Origin: Streptomyces sp. NRRL F-2664
GTDB lineage: Bacteria; Actinomycetota; Actinomycetes; Streptomycetales; Streptomycetaceae
Assembly: GCF_000719345.1 (NCBI RefSeq)
Contig: NZ_JOFX01000016.1
Location: 1-64,000, forward strand
Length of the DNA: 64,000 nucleotides
Reading direction: 5' to 3'
Every line of letters begins with the position of its first letter. Positions within the stretch are counted from its first letter, which is position 1. The translations under genes and the position numbers were made by a program. Of this stretch, positions 1 to 11,392 are shown piece after piece. Below the pieces are notes generated by a model. It ran no database searches. It saw only the letters and a program-made list of their open reading frames with translations, and had not been told where the DNA came from.

Positions 1-378
1 CGGCGGGGGCGGTGGCGGGGGCGGGCAGTGCGGGCGACCGTGGTGCCCCCCGCCGCGGCCGCCGCCGCCGTGTCGGCCGTGGTCCGTGCGATGGTCCGGA
101 CGGTGCTCGGAGCGGCGGTCGGAGCGATCGTCGGAGCGGCGGTCGGAGCGATCGTCGGAGCGATCGTCGGGGCGCCGGTCACCACCGTGATGTCCACCAC
201 CCGGACCGCGTCCGCGGCCGTCGCCGGAGGCCGCCGCGACCACGGCGGCAGCCGTCGCGCCGTCGCCGGAGTCGTTCGTCGCGTAGGCGCTGCTATCGGC
301 CACGGCCGGCGTGACGGACAAGGCCGCCCACAGCAGGACCGGGACCGCCAGCAGGCGCCTGGCACAGGCTCTGTTCAC
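1..378 (-). CDS. Secreted Asp/Arg/Ser-repeat protein, 5' part only
   Basis: Open reading frame entering from the left edge; its stop lies outside the window, so only the first 126 codons are seen. It starts with GTG at 378-376. The first ~33 residues form a typical signal peptide: Arg-rich start (NRACARR), hydrophobic core (LLAVPVLLWAALSV) and an AxA-type cleavage region near TPAVADSSAYA. Then comes a short Ala/Gly stretch, an RxDD/DRRS four-residue repeat made by a 12-base DNA repeat, a His/Gly-rich part and a Pro run at the edge. No Shine-Dalgarno is obvious, so the start is less sure than the signal peptide. No family is recognised. The same bases also read open on the other strand, but that frame lacks a start context and a recognisable product. 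Confidence 0.55.
   Translation of the reverse strand, partial: MNRACARRLLAVPVLLWAALSVTPAVADSSAYATNDSGDGATAAAVVAAASGDGRGRGPGGGHHGGDRRPDDRSDDRSDRRSDDRSDRRSEHRPDHRTDHGRHGGGGRGGGHHGRPHCPPPPPPPP
106..171. repeat. 12-bp tandem repeat, about 5.5 copies
   Basis: Near-perfect 12-base units (GTCGGAGCGATC or GTCGGAGCGGCG) run in tandem. On the minus strand each unit codes for four residues of the type D-D/R-R-S, giving an unusual strongly charged segment in the secreted protein. Copy number is likely to vary between strains. Confidence 0.8.
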
Positions 379-703
379 CCGGGGAGCATGGGCCCGCGCG
401 CCCGCGCGCACGCGGGGCTCCGCCCCGGTTCGCCTGAACGGGTGGAGTGCAGAGCGGAAAGGTTTGAGCCAGTCGCCGAGCGCCCCCGGTCGAGTCCGAT
501 CAACCTACGGTCAATTCTCAAAAGGGATGTGTCGGTCCCGATCATTTGCGCCGGGGCGCCGCCGGGCGCCTTTGGTGTGTGACGAAGAACGGATCGCCAA
601 TTTCCGCTTTTGCTCGCCGTGTTGGTCAATGATCAGTACATTCGGCTCGGACAGGAGTCCGACCCCGCACGGACCGCCGCAGGAACAACGCTTGGAGATC
701 CCG
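379..703. other. Intergenic region, no gene seen
   Basis: About 325 bases between two divergent starts. The part from about 490 to 660 is clearly less G+C-rich than the surroundings, as expected for promoters of both neighbours. I found no convincing -35/-10 pair. A GC-rich inverted repeat (GGCGCC-type) lies at about 551-570. Confidence 0.5.
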
Positions 704-1534
704 ATGGAGCGCCCCGCCTGGGCCCCGCCAGGCATCGACATATCGGTGCCGAGCGTGTCCCGCATCTACGATTACTACCTCGGCGGGTCGCACAATTTCG
801 AGGTCGACCGCCGGGCGGCCCGACGCGCCATGGAATTCATGCCGGGGCTGCCCAAGATCATGCAGGCCAACCGGGCGTTCATGCGGCGTGCCGTCCGGTA
901 CGCCGTCGCCGAGGGCGTCACGCAGTTCCTCGACATCGGCTCCGGCATCCCCACCTTCGGCAATGTCCACGAGATCGCCCAGGCCGCCAGCCCCGGCGCC
1001 CGCGTGGTCTACGTCGACCACGACCCGGTGGCCGTGGCGCACAGCCACGCCGTCCTCGCGGGCGACGAGCACACCGGCGTCGTCGCCGCCGACCTCCGCA
1101 AGCCCCGGGAGATCCTGGCCTCCCCCGAGGTCGGAGCCCTCCTCGACCTCGACCGCCCGGTCGCCCTGCTCCTCGTCGCCGTCCTGCACTTCGTCGAGGA
1201 CGCCGACCACCCGTACGAGGCCGTGGCCGAACTGCGCGACGCGCTCGCCCCCGGCAGCCTGCTCATCCTCACCCACGCCTCCTACGAGGGCATCCCGCTG
1301 ACGCAGGACGTCGCGAGCGGCACCGTCGGCGTCTACCGCGACATCCGCAACCCCCTCGTCATGCGCAGCGGCGAGCAGATCGCCGGCTTCTTCGAAGGGT
1401 TCGAGATGGTGGAGCCCGGCCTCGTCTCCATGCCCGACTGGCGTCCGGACCGCTCCGAGGCGGCGGAGGACGGCGAGGCACCGGAGGATCCCTACGCCTT
1501 CTCGGGCTTCGGCGGCGTGGGACGCAAGGCGTGA
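704..1534 (+). CDS. SAM-dependent methyltransferase, DUF574 family
   Basis: 276 residues. ATG 704 is chosen because GGAG lies at 694-697 and the characteristic family N-terminus (SVSRIYDYYLGGSHNFEVDR) begins a few residues later; the frame stays open far upstream but without family sequence. The SAM-binding region is FLDIGSGIP, followed by VVYVDHDPVAV. This family (Methyltransf_19) is very common in streptomycetes and its substrate is generally unknown. The stop overlaps the GTG of the next gene (GTGA), so it is probably translated together with the c-di-GMP enzyme. Family assignment is firm, function is open. Confidence 0.9.
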   Translation: MERPAWAPPGIDISVPSVSRIYDYYLGGSHNFEVDRRAARRAMEFMPGLPKIMQANRAFMRRAVRYAVAEGVTQFLDIGSGIPTFGNVHEIAQAASPGARVVYVDHDPVAVAHSHAVLAGDEHTGVVAADLRKPREILASPEVGALLDLDRPVALLLVAVLHFVEDADHPYEAVAELRDALAPGSLLILTHASYEGIPLTQDVASGTVGVYRDIRNPLVMRSGEQIAGFFEGFEMVEPGLVSMPDWRPDRSEAAEDGEAPEDPYAFSGFGGVGRKA

Positions 1535-3780
1535 GACTTCCGGCACAGACGGCGGGTGCGCCCAAGACCGTCGCGGCGCCCGCGCCCGCCGCCGCGACCG
1601 CGCCGGCCGCGCCCTCCGCGGCGGCCCCCGACGGCGGCATCGAGGACCGGATCTCCCGCTTCGCCACGATCTGGGGACGGGCGATCTTCCCGGTCACGGC
1701 GACCTCACTGACCCGGCCCGAGTTCGAACGGCACCTGGTACCGCTCACCCGGACCCTCACCGAGGCCCTGCACGCCCGGCCCTTCGACGCCGCCGTCGCG
1801 CAGCGGGTGGGCGCGGACCTCGTCGCCGTGCACTGCACCGATCCCGAGGCCCTGGCCGGAACCCTCGGCGTGATCGAGTCCTACCTGGTGCTCTACTGCG
1901 GACCGGACGGGCTCGAAGGCTCCGGCGTGGAGGCGACGGCCGAGTACCACGCGCGCTGCGCCCGGCTCCAGCACGCCATCGCGGCCGGATACGCCCGGGC
2001 GCTGCGCGAGCGCACCCTCAGCGAACAGGAGGCCATCGCCCGCTCCGCGCTGACCGCGCGCACCGACGCCCAGCAGGCGCTGCACGCCAGCGAGGAGCGC
2101 TTCCGGGCGGTCTTCGAGGGGGCGGCCGTCGGCATCGGCATCGCCGACCTCGACGGGAACGTCCTGGAGGTCAACGACACCCTGCTGCAGATGTTCGGCG
2201 GCCTGGAGGGGCACGTCCGCAGCCGCAACGTCAGCGAATGGGGCCACCCCGACGACACCCCGCACGTCTGGCGGATGTACGGCGAGCTGGTGCGCGGCGA
2301 ACGCGAGAGCTACCGCGTGGAGAAGCCGTACTACCGCCACGACGGGACCGTGCTGTGGACCAACCTCACGGTCTCGCTGCTGCGCGACGCCGACGGCAAG
2401 CCGCAGTACCAGCTGGCGCTGATGGAGGACACCACCGAGCGCCGGCTGCTGAACCTGCGCCTGCGCTACGAGGCCACCCACGACGCCCTCACCGGACTGC
2501 CCAACCGGACGCTCTTCTTCGAGCGCCTGGAGAAGGCCCTCAGCGGGTCCGGCGGAGACCGCTACGGCCTGTGCTACCTCGACCTCGACGGCTTCAAGGC
2601 GGTCAACGACAGCCTCGGGCACTCGGCGGGGGACCGGCTGCTGGTGGAGGTCGCCGACCGGCTGCAGAGCTGCGCGACCGGTCCCGGCGAGGTCGTCGCC
2701 CGGCTCGGCGGCGACGAGTTCGTCGCCCTGACCACCGGCTCCGACACGGAACAGCAGGTGACGGACCTTGCGGTGCGCATCCTGACGGCCCTGTCGACCC
2801 CGATCCGGCTGGAGGGCCGTGAGCTGTCGGTACGCGGCAGCATCGGCATCGTCGAGGGGCGCGCCAAGGAGCGCACCCCTGCCGAGGTGCTCCGCAGCGC
2901 CGACATCACGATGTACCGGGCCAAGGCGGCCGGAGGCAACCGCTTCGAGTTCGCCGACGCCGAGGCCGACGCCCGGGCCATCACCCGGCACGGCCTGACC
3001 AACGCCCTGCCGGCGGCGCTGGAGCGCGGTGAGTTCTTCATCGAGTACCAGCCGCTGGTCCACATGCGCGACGGCACCGTGCACGGCGCCGAGGCGCTGG
3101 TGCGCTGGTCCCACCCGCAGCACGGCGTGCTCGGCCCCGACCGCTTCATCCCGCTCGCCGAACGGACCGGGCTGATCGTGCCGCTGGGCCGGTGGGTCCT
3201 GGAGGAGGCGGTCCGCCAGGCCCGTGCCTGGCAGCGCGAGCACGGCGGCTCCGCCCTGCGGATCAACGTCAACCTCTCACCGACCCAGCTGCACCACCCG
3301 GGCCTGGTCGCCGACACCGTGGCGGTGCTGGAGAAGTCCGGCCTCGCCCCGGGCGCACTGTGCCTGGAGGTCACCGAATCGGCCCTGATCGGGGCGGACG
3401 ACGAACTGCTGGAGCCGCTGCGGCGCCTGGCCGAACTCGGCGTGGACATCGCGCTCGACGACTTCGGCACCGGCTACTCCAACCTGGCCAACCTGCGGCG
3501 CCTGCCCGTCAGCGTGCTCAAGCTCGACCGCTCCTTCACCCGGGGGATGCAGCAGCAGCCCGCGGATCCGGTCGACCTCAAGATCGTGGAGGGGATCGTG
3601 GCCCTGGCCCACAGCCTCGAACTCGCCGTCACCGTCGAGGGCGTGGAGACCGGTGCCCAGGCCGCCCAGCTGCGGGCGCTCGGCTGCGACACCGCCCAGG
3701 GCTGGTACTACGCCCGTCCCGGGGCGCCCGACCGCATCCACACCCTGTCCCTCTCCGACGCGGTGCCGACGCCTTCCTGA
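1531..3780 (+). CDS. rmdA: PAS-GGDEF-EAL cyclic-di-GMP enzyme, RmdA-like
   Basis: 749 residues from GTG 1531, which overlaps the preceding stop; the longer open frame upstream is out of frame with the methyltransferase and rejected. An Ala/Pro linker is followed by a helical region, a PAS domain (about 188-310), a GGDEF domain with intact RLGGDEF (393-397) and an EAL domain with intact EALVRW (from 521), NVNLSP and DDFGTGYS. All key residues for both synthesis and hydrolysis of c-di-GMP are present, so it may do both. No membrane segment is seen. Domain order and neighbourhood fit RmdA of streptomycetes, which affects aerial development; orthology was judged from memory and not tested. Confidence 0.88.
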   Translation: MRLPAQTAGAPKTVAAPAPAAATAPAAPSAAAPDGGIEDRISRFATIWGRAIFPVTATSLTRPEFERHLVPLTRTLTEALHARPFDAAVAQRVGADLVAVHCTDPEALAGTLGVIESYLVLYCGPDGLEGSGVEATAEYHARCARLQHAIAAGYARALRERTLSEQEAIARSALTARTDAQQALHASEERFRAVFEGAAVGIGIADLDGNVLEVNDTLLQMFGGLEGHVRSRNVSEWGHPDDTPHVWRMYGELVRGERESYRVEKPYYRHDGTVLWTNLTVSLLRDADGKPQYQLALMEDTTERRLLNLRLRYEATHDALTGLPNRTLFFERLEKALSGSGGDRYGLCYLDLDGFKAVNDSLGHSAGDRLLVEVADRLQSCATGPGEVVARLGGDEFVALTTGSDTEQQVTDLAVRILTALSTPIRLEGRELSVRGSIGIVEGRAKERTPAEVLRSADITMYRAKAAGGNRFEFADAEADARAITRHGLTNALPAALERGEFFIEYQPLVHMRDGTVHGAEALVRWSHPQHGVLGPDRFIPLAERTGLIVPLGRWVLEEAVRQARAWQREHGGSALRINVNLSPTQLHHPGLVADTVAVLEKSGLAPGALCLEVTESALIGADDELLEPLRRLAELGVDIALDDFGTGYSNLANLRRLPVSVLKLDRSFTRGMQQQPADPVDLKIVEGIVALAHSLELAVTVEGVETGAQAAQLRALGCDTAQGWYYARPGAPDRIHTLSLSDAVPTPS

Positions 3781-3799
3781 CCGCTGCCTCCGGAGCACT

Positions 3800-3823
3800 G
3801 CCCGGGCCCGCTGCGGCCCGGGC
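3800..3823. terminator. Bidirectional hairpin between convergent genes
   Basis: GCCCGGGCC and its exact complement GGCCCGGGC are separated by six bases, between the ends of the c-di-GMP gene and the convergent LysR gene. A stem without a T run is usual for Streptomyces terminators. Confidence 0.5.
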
Positions 3824-3831
3824 CCGCCGGG

Positions 3832-4710
3832 TCACGCCATCAGCATGCGCTGGAGCTCGCGCGCCGCGCGCGGGGGAGCCACGTCGGCGCGGTGGGCCAG
3901 CGCGATCGTCCGGCGCAGCGGTGACCCCGCCAGCGGGGTCGCCCGCAGCCCCGGCCCCGCGCCCGCCACCACCATCGCGGGCACCACCGCCACGCCCAGC
4001 CCCGCCCGCGCGAAGCCCAGCACCGCGTCCATCTCGCCGCCCTCCACGGTGAAGGACGGCTCGAAACCCTCCGCCCGACACGCCGCCACGGTCAGCTCGC
4101 GCAGGTCGTAGCCGTGCCGGAACATCACCATCGGCTCGTCGCGCAACGCCGCGATGGTCAGCTCCCGGCCCCCGCCGGGCGCCGGAAGCTTCGTGGAGGA
4201 CACCACCACCAGGTCCTCCGTCAGCAGCTCCACCGTCGTGAGCGACGGCGCCGAGGGCGGCAGCGGCAGGGCGATCAGCGCCAGGTCCAGCGCCCCGCGC
4301 GCCAGCTCGCGGACGAGGTCGAGCGAGCCGCTCTCCTCGATCAGCAGCTCGATCCCCGGGTGCGCCGTGTGGAAGGCCCGCAGCACCCCCGGCAGCAGAC
4401 CGGTGCACACGCTCGGGGTGGCCCCCAGCCGGATCCGGCCCCGCCGCAGCTGCGCCAGCTCCTGCACCTCCAGCCGCGCCGTGTCCGCGTCCGCGAGGAT
4501 CCGCCGGGCCAGCGGCAGCAGGGCCTCTCCCGCGTCCGTCAGGGTGATGTTGCCCCGGGCACGGCTGAACAGCTCCGCCCCCAGCTCCCGCTCCAGGGCC
4601 CTGATCTGCTGGGAGAGCGACGGCTGCGCCACGTGCACCCGCTCCGCGGCCCGGGTGAAGTGCCGGGTCTCCGCGACGGCGACGAAGTAGAGGAGCTGCT
4701 GAAACTGCAT
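3832..4710 (-). CDS. LysR-family transcriptional regulator
   Basis: 292 residues starting at ATG 4710 (MQFQQLLYFVAVAETRHFTR). The winged HTH covers about residues 1-60 (TRAAERVHVAQPSLSQQIRA) and a LysR substrate-binding domain follows to the end. It is divergent from sdhCAB with 72 bases between the starts, the usual arrangement for a LysR protein controlling the divergent operon and itself. Repeated ATGTC/GACAT half-sites lie in that gap. The effector is unknown; control of sdh is inferred from position only. Confidence 0.9.
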   Translation of the reverse strand: MQFQQLLYFVAVAETRHFTRAAERVHVAQPSLSQQIRALERELGAELFSRARGNITLTDAGEALLPLARRILADADTARLEVQELAQLRRGRIRLGATPSVCTGLLPGVLRAFHTAHPGIELLIEESGSLDLVRELARGALDLALIALPLPPSAPSLTTVELLTEDLVVVSSTKLPAPGGGRELTIAALRDEPMVMFRHGYDLRELTVAACRAEGFEPSFTVEGGEMDAVLGFARAGLGVAVVPAMVVAGAGPGLRATPLAGSPLRRTIALAHRADVAPPRAARELQRMLMA

Positions 4711-4715
4711 AGCCC

Positions 4716-4744
4716 ATGTCTATCAAGATGACCGACATCATGTC
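4716..4744. promoter_or_regulatory. Candidate LysR operator in lysR-sdhC gap
   Basis: Three half-sites, ATGTC (4716-4720), GACAT (4734-4738) and ATGTC (4740-4744), give both a spaced dyad (ATGTC-N13-GACAT) and a compact one (GACATCATGTC). They sit just upstream of the sdhC start and just after the lysR start codon. Binding is inferred. Confidence 0.45.
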
Positions 4745-4782
4745 TTGGACCTTTCGGGTCCTGCTTCCCTACCGTCGAAGGC

Positions 4783-5478
4783 ATGGCTCTGGCACCGCGC
4801 ACCCGGACGAGCGCCCCCTCGCTCTGGGGCTCCACCATCGGAAAGAAGACCGTCATGGCGGTCTCCGGGCTGACCATGCTCGGCTACCTCGTCGTGCACA
4901 TGCTCGGCAACCTGAAGATCTTCTTCGGGGCGGACGAGTTCAACGGCTACGCCCACTGGCTGCGCACCCTCGGCTCGCCCTTCCTCCACTACGAGTGGGC
5001 CCTCTGGCTCGTCCGCGTGGTGCTCCTCGCCGCCGTCGTCGCCCATGCCGTGTCCGCCTACCAGCTCAGCCGGCTCGACATCAAGGCCCGCCCGGTCAAG
5101 TACGTCCACAAGCGCCGCCGCGCGAGCTACGCCACCCGCACCATGCGCTGGGGCGGCGTCATCCTCGGCCTCTTCATCGTCTGGCACCTGCTCGACCTCA
5201 CCACGCTCACCGTCAACGAGCGCGCCTGGGCGGGCCACCCGTACGAGAACGTCCTGGCCACCTTCTCCACCTGGTACGGGAACACGATCTACATCGTCGC
5301 CATGGCCGCCCTCGGCCTGCACGTCCGCCACGGCTTCTGGAGCGCGGCCCAGACCCTCGGCGCCGTCCGCGCCCGACGCGAACGGCTGCTGAAAGCCCTC
5401 GCCAACGGCCTGGCAGCCGTCCTCTTCGCGGGCTTCGTGTCCGTCCCCGTCGCCGTCATGACCGGAATGGTGAACTGA
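4783..5478 (+). CDS. sdhC: Succinate dehydrogenase cytochrome b subunit
   Basis: 231 residues, start ATG 4783 with GAAGG just before. It is the single membrane anchor of a three-subunit (b558-type) succinate:menaquinone oxidoreductase: about five membrane segments, with His residues in or near them ([30 protein letters not shown]) suited to bind heme b. It is followed two bases later by the flavoprotein gene, so sdhCAB form one operon. The start of the N-terminal region is short and basic, as in the family. Confidence 0.93.
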   Translation: MALAPRTRTSAPSLWGSTIGKKTVMAVSGLTMLGYLVVHMLGNLKIFFGADEFNGYAHWLRTLGSPFLHYEWALWLVRVVLLAAVVAHAVSAYQLSRLDIKARPVKYVHKRRRASYATRTMRWGGVILGLFIVWHLLDLTTLTVNERAWAGHPYENVLATFSTWYGNTIYIVAMAALGLHVRHGFWSAAQTLGAVRARRERLLKALANGLAAVLFAGFVSVPVAVMTGMVN

Positions 5479-5480
5479 CC

Positions 5481-7426
<1,946 letters not shown>

Positions 7427-7430
<4 letters not shown>

Positions 7431-8173
7431 AGCTCACCCTGCGCGTCTGGCGCCAGCGCGGCGCCGACGCTCCCGGCCACATGGCCTCGTACGAGGTCGA
7501 CGGGATCTCCGAGGACATGTCCTTCCTGGAGATGCTCGACACCCTCAACGAGGACCTCATCCTGCGCGGTGAGGACCCGGTCGCCTTCGACCACGACTGC
7601 CGCGAGGGCATCTGCGGCGCCTGCAGCCTCGTCATCAACGGCGACGCCCACGGCCCCGAGCGCACCACCACCTGCCAGTTGCACATGCGGTCCTTCGCCG
7701 ACGGCGACACCATCGACGTCGAGCCCTGGCGGGCCGCGGCCTTCCCCGTGGTCAAGGACCTCGTCGTCGACCGGGGCGCCTTCGACCGGATCATCCAGGC
7801 CGGCGGCTACATCACCGCCCCCACCGGCTCGGCCCCCGAGGCGCACGCCACCGCCGTCCCCAAGGCCGACGCCGACTTCGCCTTCGAGCACGCCGAGTGC
7901 ATCGGCTGCGGCGCGTGCGTCGCGGCCTGCCCCAACGGCTCCGCCATGCTCTTCACCTCCGCCAAGGTCAACCACCTGGGCGCCCTCCCGCAGGGCTCGC
8001 CCGAGCGCGAGAGCCGCGTCCTGGACATGGTCGCCCGCATGGACGAGGAGGGCTTCGGCGGCTGCACCCTCACCGGCGAATGCGCCACCGCCTGCCCGAA
8101 GGGCATCCCGCTGCCGTCGATCGCCGCGATGAACAAGGAGTGGCTGCGCGCGGTCCGCAAGGGCCCCCGCTGA
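7427..8173 (+). CDS. sdhB: Succinate dehydrogenase iron-sulfur subunit
   Basis: 248 residues; ATG 7427 overlaps the sdhA stop. Cysteine groups for three clusters are visible: [10 protein letters not shown] with a later TTTCQ for [2Fe-2S], [12 protein letters not shown] for [4Fe-4S], and [16 protein letters not shown] for [3Fe-4S]. It links the flavin of SdhA to the quinone site at the membrane. Last gene of the sdhCAB operon. Confidence 0.95.
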
Positions 8174-8293
8174 CCCCCCGCCGGGCCGGCGTGTGACTCC
8201 GCCGTCCGGCAGCCCTGCGCCGATCGGCTGACCGGCCGGGCAGCCGCCGTGCCGCGCCCCGGCGGCGCCCGAGGCATGGGCGACAGTGACCCC

Positions 8294-8938
8294 ATGCCAC
8301 ACGCCCCCGCCGGGACCGGTCCACGCCGCCGAACCGTACTGGCAGCCGCCCTCGCGCCGCTGGCCGCGGCCGGCTGCTCCGGCGAAGAAGCCCCGCGCAC
8401 CCCGGCGCCCGGGCAGCCGCCCGCCGCCGAGGACGCCCTGATCATGGTGATCCGGCACGCGGAGAAGCCGTACGCCGGGGACTCGGGCCGGGACGAGGAG
8501 GGCGAGGACGACCCCGGTTCGCTGGCCGGGCGCGGCTGGCGCCGGGCCGAGGAGCTGCCGCGGCTCTTCCCGCCGGCCAGGGGCTCCTCGCTGCCCCGTC
8601 CCGCCGCGGTCTTCGCCGCCGGCGGCAAGGGCCCCGCCCGGTGCCGGCAGACGGTGACCGCCCTGGCCGCCGCCCTGCGCACCCCGGTGCGCACGGAGTT
8701 CGCCGTCGGCTCCGAACCGGCCCTGGCGCACGCCGCACTGGCCGGGCCCATGCCCGTCCTCGTGTGCTGGGAGCACACCGGGATCCCCCGCCTGGTCCGC
8801 GCCCTCGGCGCCCACCAGGTCCTCGGCCTCCCCGCGACCTGGCCGGACCGCCACGACCTGGTCTGGCAGTTCACCCGGCGCAGCGGGCGGTGGAGCTTCC
8901 GCGAGCTGCCCCAGCAGCTCCTGCCCGGCGACGCCTGA
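8294..8938 (+). CDS. Histidine-phosphatase-like lipoprotein
   Basis: 214 residues from ATG 8294; ATG 8276 or GTG 8249 are possible earlier starts since no strong ribosome site separates them. The N-terminus is RRRTVLAAALAPLAAAGCSG, a twin-arginine-like signal with a lipobox (AAGC), so it is probably exported and lipid-anchored. The mature part begins with MVIRHAEKP, the RHxE/RHAEK signature of the histidine phosphatase superfamily, but the protein is short and the second catalytic His is not obvious (CWEHTGIPR is a candidate). Substrate unknown. Confidence 0.75.
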   Translation: MPHAPAGTGPRRRTVLAAALAPLAAAGCSGEEAPRTPAPGQPPAAEDALIMVIRHAEKPYAGDSGRDEEGEDDPGSLAGRGWRRAEELPRLFPPARGSSLPRPAAVFAAGGKGPARCRQTVTALAAALRTPVRTEFAVGSEPALAHAALAGPMPVLVCWEHTGIPRLVRALGAHQVLGLPATWPDRHDLVWQFTRRSGRWSFRELPQQLLPGDA

Positions 8939-8947
8939 GCGCGCAGC

Positions 8948-11359
8948 CTAACCGGCCGCGACCGGCCCTGCCGCGAGCGCCCGCGACAGGTACGGGGCCG
9001 TACGGCTGCCCGGCGTCCGTGCCACCTCCTGCGGCGTGCCCGCGGCGACGATCCGGCCGCCCTCCGCACCGCCGCCCGGTCCCAGGTCGATCACCCAGTC
9101 GGCGCCCGCCACCACCTCCATGTCGTGCTCCACCACCACCACCGAGTGCCCGGCGTCCACCAGACCGTGCAACTGCCGCAGCAGCACCCGCACGTCGGCC
9201 GGGTGCAGCCCCGTCGTCGGCTCGTCCAGCAGATACAGCGTGTGGTCCCGCCGCTGCCGCTGGAGCTCGGTCGCCAGCTTGATCCGCTGGGCCTCGCCAC
9301 CCGACAGCTCCGTGGCCGGCTGGCCCAGCCGCAGGTAGCCCAGCCCGATCTCCTCCAGCGCGCGCAGGCTGCGCGCCGCGGCCGGGACGTCCGCGAAGAA
9401 CCCGGCCGCCGACTCCACCGTCAGCCCCAGCACCTCCGCGATGTTCAGACCCCCGTGGCGGACCTCCAGCGTCTCGGCGTTGTACCGCGCGCCGCCGCAG
9501 TCCGGGCACGGGGCGTACGTACTGGGCAGGAAGAGCAGCTCCACCGAGACGAAGCCCTCGCCCTGGCAGGTCTCGCACCGGCCGCCCGCCACGTTGAAGG
9601 AGAACCGGCCCGCCTTCCAGCCGCGCGCCCTCGCCCCCGGGGCCGCCGTGAAGAGCCTGCGCACCACATCGAACAGCCCGGTGTACGTGGCCAGGTTGGA
9701 CCGCGGGGTCCGCCCGATCGGCTTCTGGTCCACCTCCACCAGCCGCCGTACGGGAAACCCGGCCTCGGCGGTCCGCCCGCCGACCTCCCGGGCCAGCGCC
9801 CGGCCCACCAGCGTGGACTTCCCCGACCCCGACACCCCCGTCACGGCGGTGAACACCCCGAGCGGGAACGCCGCGTCGACGCCCCGCAGGTTGTGCCGGA
9901 CCACCCCGCGCAGGCGCACCTCCCCGGTCGGCCTGCGCAGCGTTCGGGCGGACCCCGCCGGTCCGCGGGCCGCGAACAGGTGCCGGGCCGTCGCCGACTG
10001 CGCCACCCCGGCCAGGGCCTCGGGCGGCCCGCTGTGCAGCACCTGCCCCCCGCGCTCCCCGGCCAGCGGTCCGACGTCCACGAGCCAGTCCGCGTGCCGC
10101 ACCACGTCCAGATGGTGCTCGACGACGAAGACGGTGTTCCCCGCATCCTTCAGCCGGTCCAGTACGCCGAGCAGCGCCTCGGTGTCGGCCGGGTGCAGCC
10201 CCGCCGACGGCTCGTCCAGCACGTACACCACCCCGAACAGCCCCGACCGCAGCTGCGTCGCCAGCCGCAGCCGCTGCAGTTCGCCCGCCGACAGGGTCGG
10301 CGCCGCCCGGTCCAGGCTCAGGTAGCCCAGCCCCAGCTCCGTGACCGGCCCGATCCGCGACCGCAGGTCGTCGGCGAGGACCCGCGCGGCCTCCCCCTCC
10401 AGCGGCGCCGAGGCGAGGACGGCGTCCAGGTCCGTCAGCGCCAGCGCCGCGAGCTCCGCGACGGTCCGCCCGGCGAAGGTGACGGCGAGGGCCTCCGGGC
10501 GCAGCCGGCGCCCCTCGCACTCCGGACACGGCGCATCCGCGAGGAACTTCTCGGCGCGGGCCCGCAGGGTCTCGCTCCTACTGTCGGAGAACGTCCGCAG
10601 CACATACCGGCGGGCGCTCATGTACGTGCCCCGGTAGGGACGTTGGATCCGGTCCGCGTCCCGGACCGGGTGCACGGTCACCACCGGCTGTTCCTCGGTG
10701 AACAGGATCCACTCGCGGTCCTTCGCGGGCAGTTCGCGCCAGGGCCGGTCCACGTCGTGGCCGAGGGCCTCCAGGATGTCGCGGAGGTTCTTGCCCTGCC
10801 AGGCACCCGGCCAGGCGGCGATGGCACCCTCGCGGATCGACAGACCGGGATCGGGGACGAGGAGCTCCTCGCTGGTGCGGTGGATGCGGCCGAGTCCGTG
10901 GCAGGAGGGGCACGCGCCGGCCGCGGTGTTGGGCGAGAAGGCGTCCGAGTCCAGCCGCGGAGCGCCGGGCGGGTACGTACCGGCCCGTGAGAACAGCATC
11001 CGCAGGGAGTTGGACAGCAGGGTCACCGTGCCGACCGAGGAGCGCGAGCCGGGGGAGGAGCGGCGCTGCTCCAGCGACACCGCGGGCGGCAGCCCGGTGA
11101 CGGAGTCCACCTTCGGGGCGCCGACCTGGTGGATGAGGCGGCGGGCGTAGGGGGCCACCGACTCGAAGTACCGGCGCTGGGCCTCGGCGTACAGCGTGCC
11201 GAAGGCGAGCGAGCTCTTCCCGGACCCGGACACCCCGGTGAAGACGGTCAGCGCGTCGCGCGGGATGTCCACGTCGACGCCGCGCAGGTTGTGCTCCCGG
11301 GCGCCCCGCACCCGTACGTAGCGGTCGTGGGCGGTGCGGGGATCCGTGGGCTGGTGCAT
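8948..11359 (-). CDS. UvrA-like ABC ATPase, class II
   Basis: About 803 residues from ATG 11359 (GTG 11368 also possible). Two ABC ATPase halves: Walker [11 protein letters not shown] near residue 43 and [10 protein letters not shown] near 506, with signatures LSAGELQRL and LSGGEAQRI and D-loops [11 protein letters not shown] and [11 protein letters not shown]. Zinc-finger Cys pairs ([26 protein letters not shown]) are present. It is about 150 residues shorter than housekeeping UvrA and fits the class II or UvrA2-type paralogues linked to drug or damage tolerance. No uvrB or uvrC is nearby. The first signature has Ala in place of the usual second Gly. Confidence 0.9.
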   Translation of the reverse strand: MHQPTDPRTAHDRYVRVRGAREHNLRGVDVDIPRDALTVFTGVSGSGKSSLAFGTLYAEAQRRYFESVAPYARRLIHQVGAPKVDSVTGLPPAVSLEQRRSSPGSRSSVGTVTLLSNSLRMLFSRAGTYPPGAPRLDSDAFSPNTAAGACPSCHGLGRIHRTSEELLVPDPGLSIREGAIAAWPGAWQGKNLRDILEALGHDVDRPWRELPAKDREWILFTEEQPVVTVHPVRDADRIQRPYRGTYMSARRYVLRTFSDSRSETLRARAEKFLADAPCPECEGRRLRPEALAVTFAGRTVAELAALALTDLDAVLASAPLEGEAARVLADDLRSRIGPVTELGLGYLSLDRAAPTLSAGELQRLRLATQLRSGLFGVVYVLDEPSAGLHPADTEALLGVLDRLKDAGNTVFVVEHHLDVVRHADWLVDVGPLAGERGGQVLHSGPPEALAGVAQSATARHLFAARGPAGSARTLRRPTGEVRLRGVVRHNLRGVDAAFPLGVFTAVTGVSGSGKSTLVGRALAREVGGRTAEAGFPVRRLVEVDQKPIGRTPRSNLATYTGLFDVVRRLFTAAPGARARGWKAGRFSFNVAGGRCETCQGEGFVSVELLFLPSTYAPCPDCGGARYNAETLEVRHGGLNIAEVLGLTVESAAGFFADVPAAARSLRALEEIGLGYLRLGQPATELSGGEAQRIKLATELQRQRRDHTLYLLDEPTTGLHPADVRVLLRQLHGLVDAGHSVVVVEHDMEVVAGADWVIDLGPGGGAEGGRIVAAGTPQEVARTPGSRTAPYLSRALAAGPVAAG

Positions 11360-11392
11360 TCGTCCCACTTTACGGGCCGGTGGGGCGACCCC

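Noticed and set aside
28..582. Plus-strand Ala/Val-rich ORF over the left-edge repeat
   Set aside because: It is the mirror of the signal-peptide gene; it has no ribosome-binding site and its hydrophobic repeats are just the complement of the D/R/S repeat.
311..703. Earlier start for the DUF574 methyltransferase
   Set aside because: The extra residues do not resemble the family, and ATG 704 has a ribosome-binding site directly before the conserved N-terminus.
610..1530. Long N-terminal extension of the GGDEF-EAL protein
   Set aside because: The extra ~300 codons are the methyltransferase gene read in another frame; the product is Arg/Pro-rich with no domain. GTG 1531 is the sensible start.
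9125..10990. 621-codon plus-strand frame opposite the UvrA-like gene
   Set aside because: Antisense to Walker and signature motifs; Pro/Arg/Gln-rich with no known domain.
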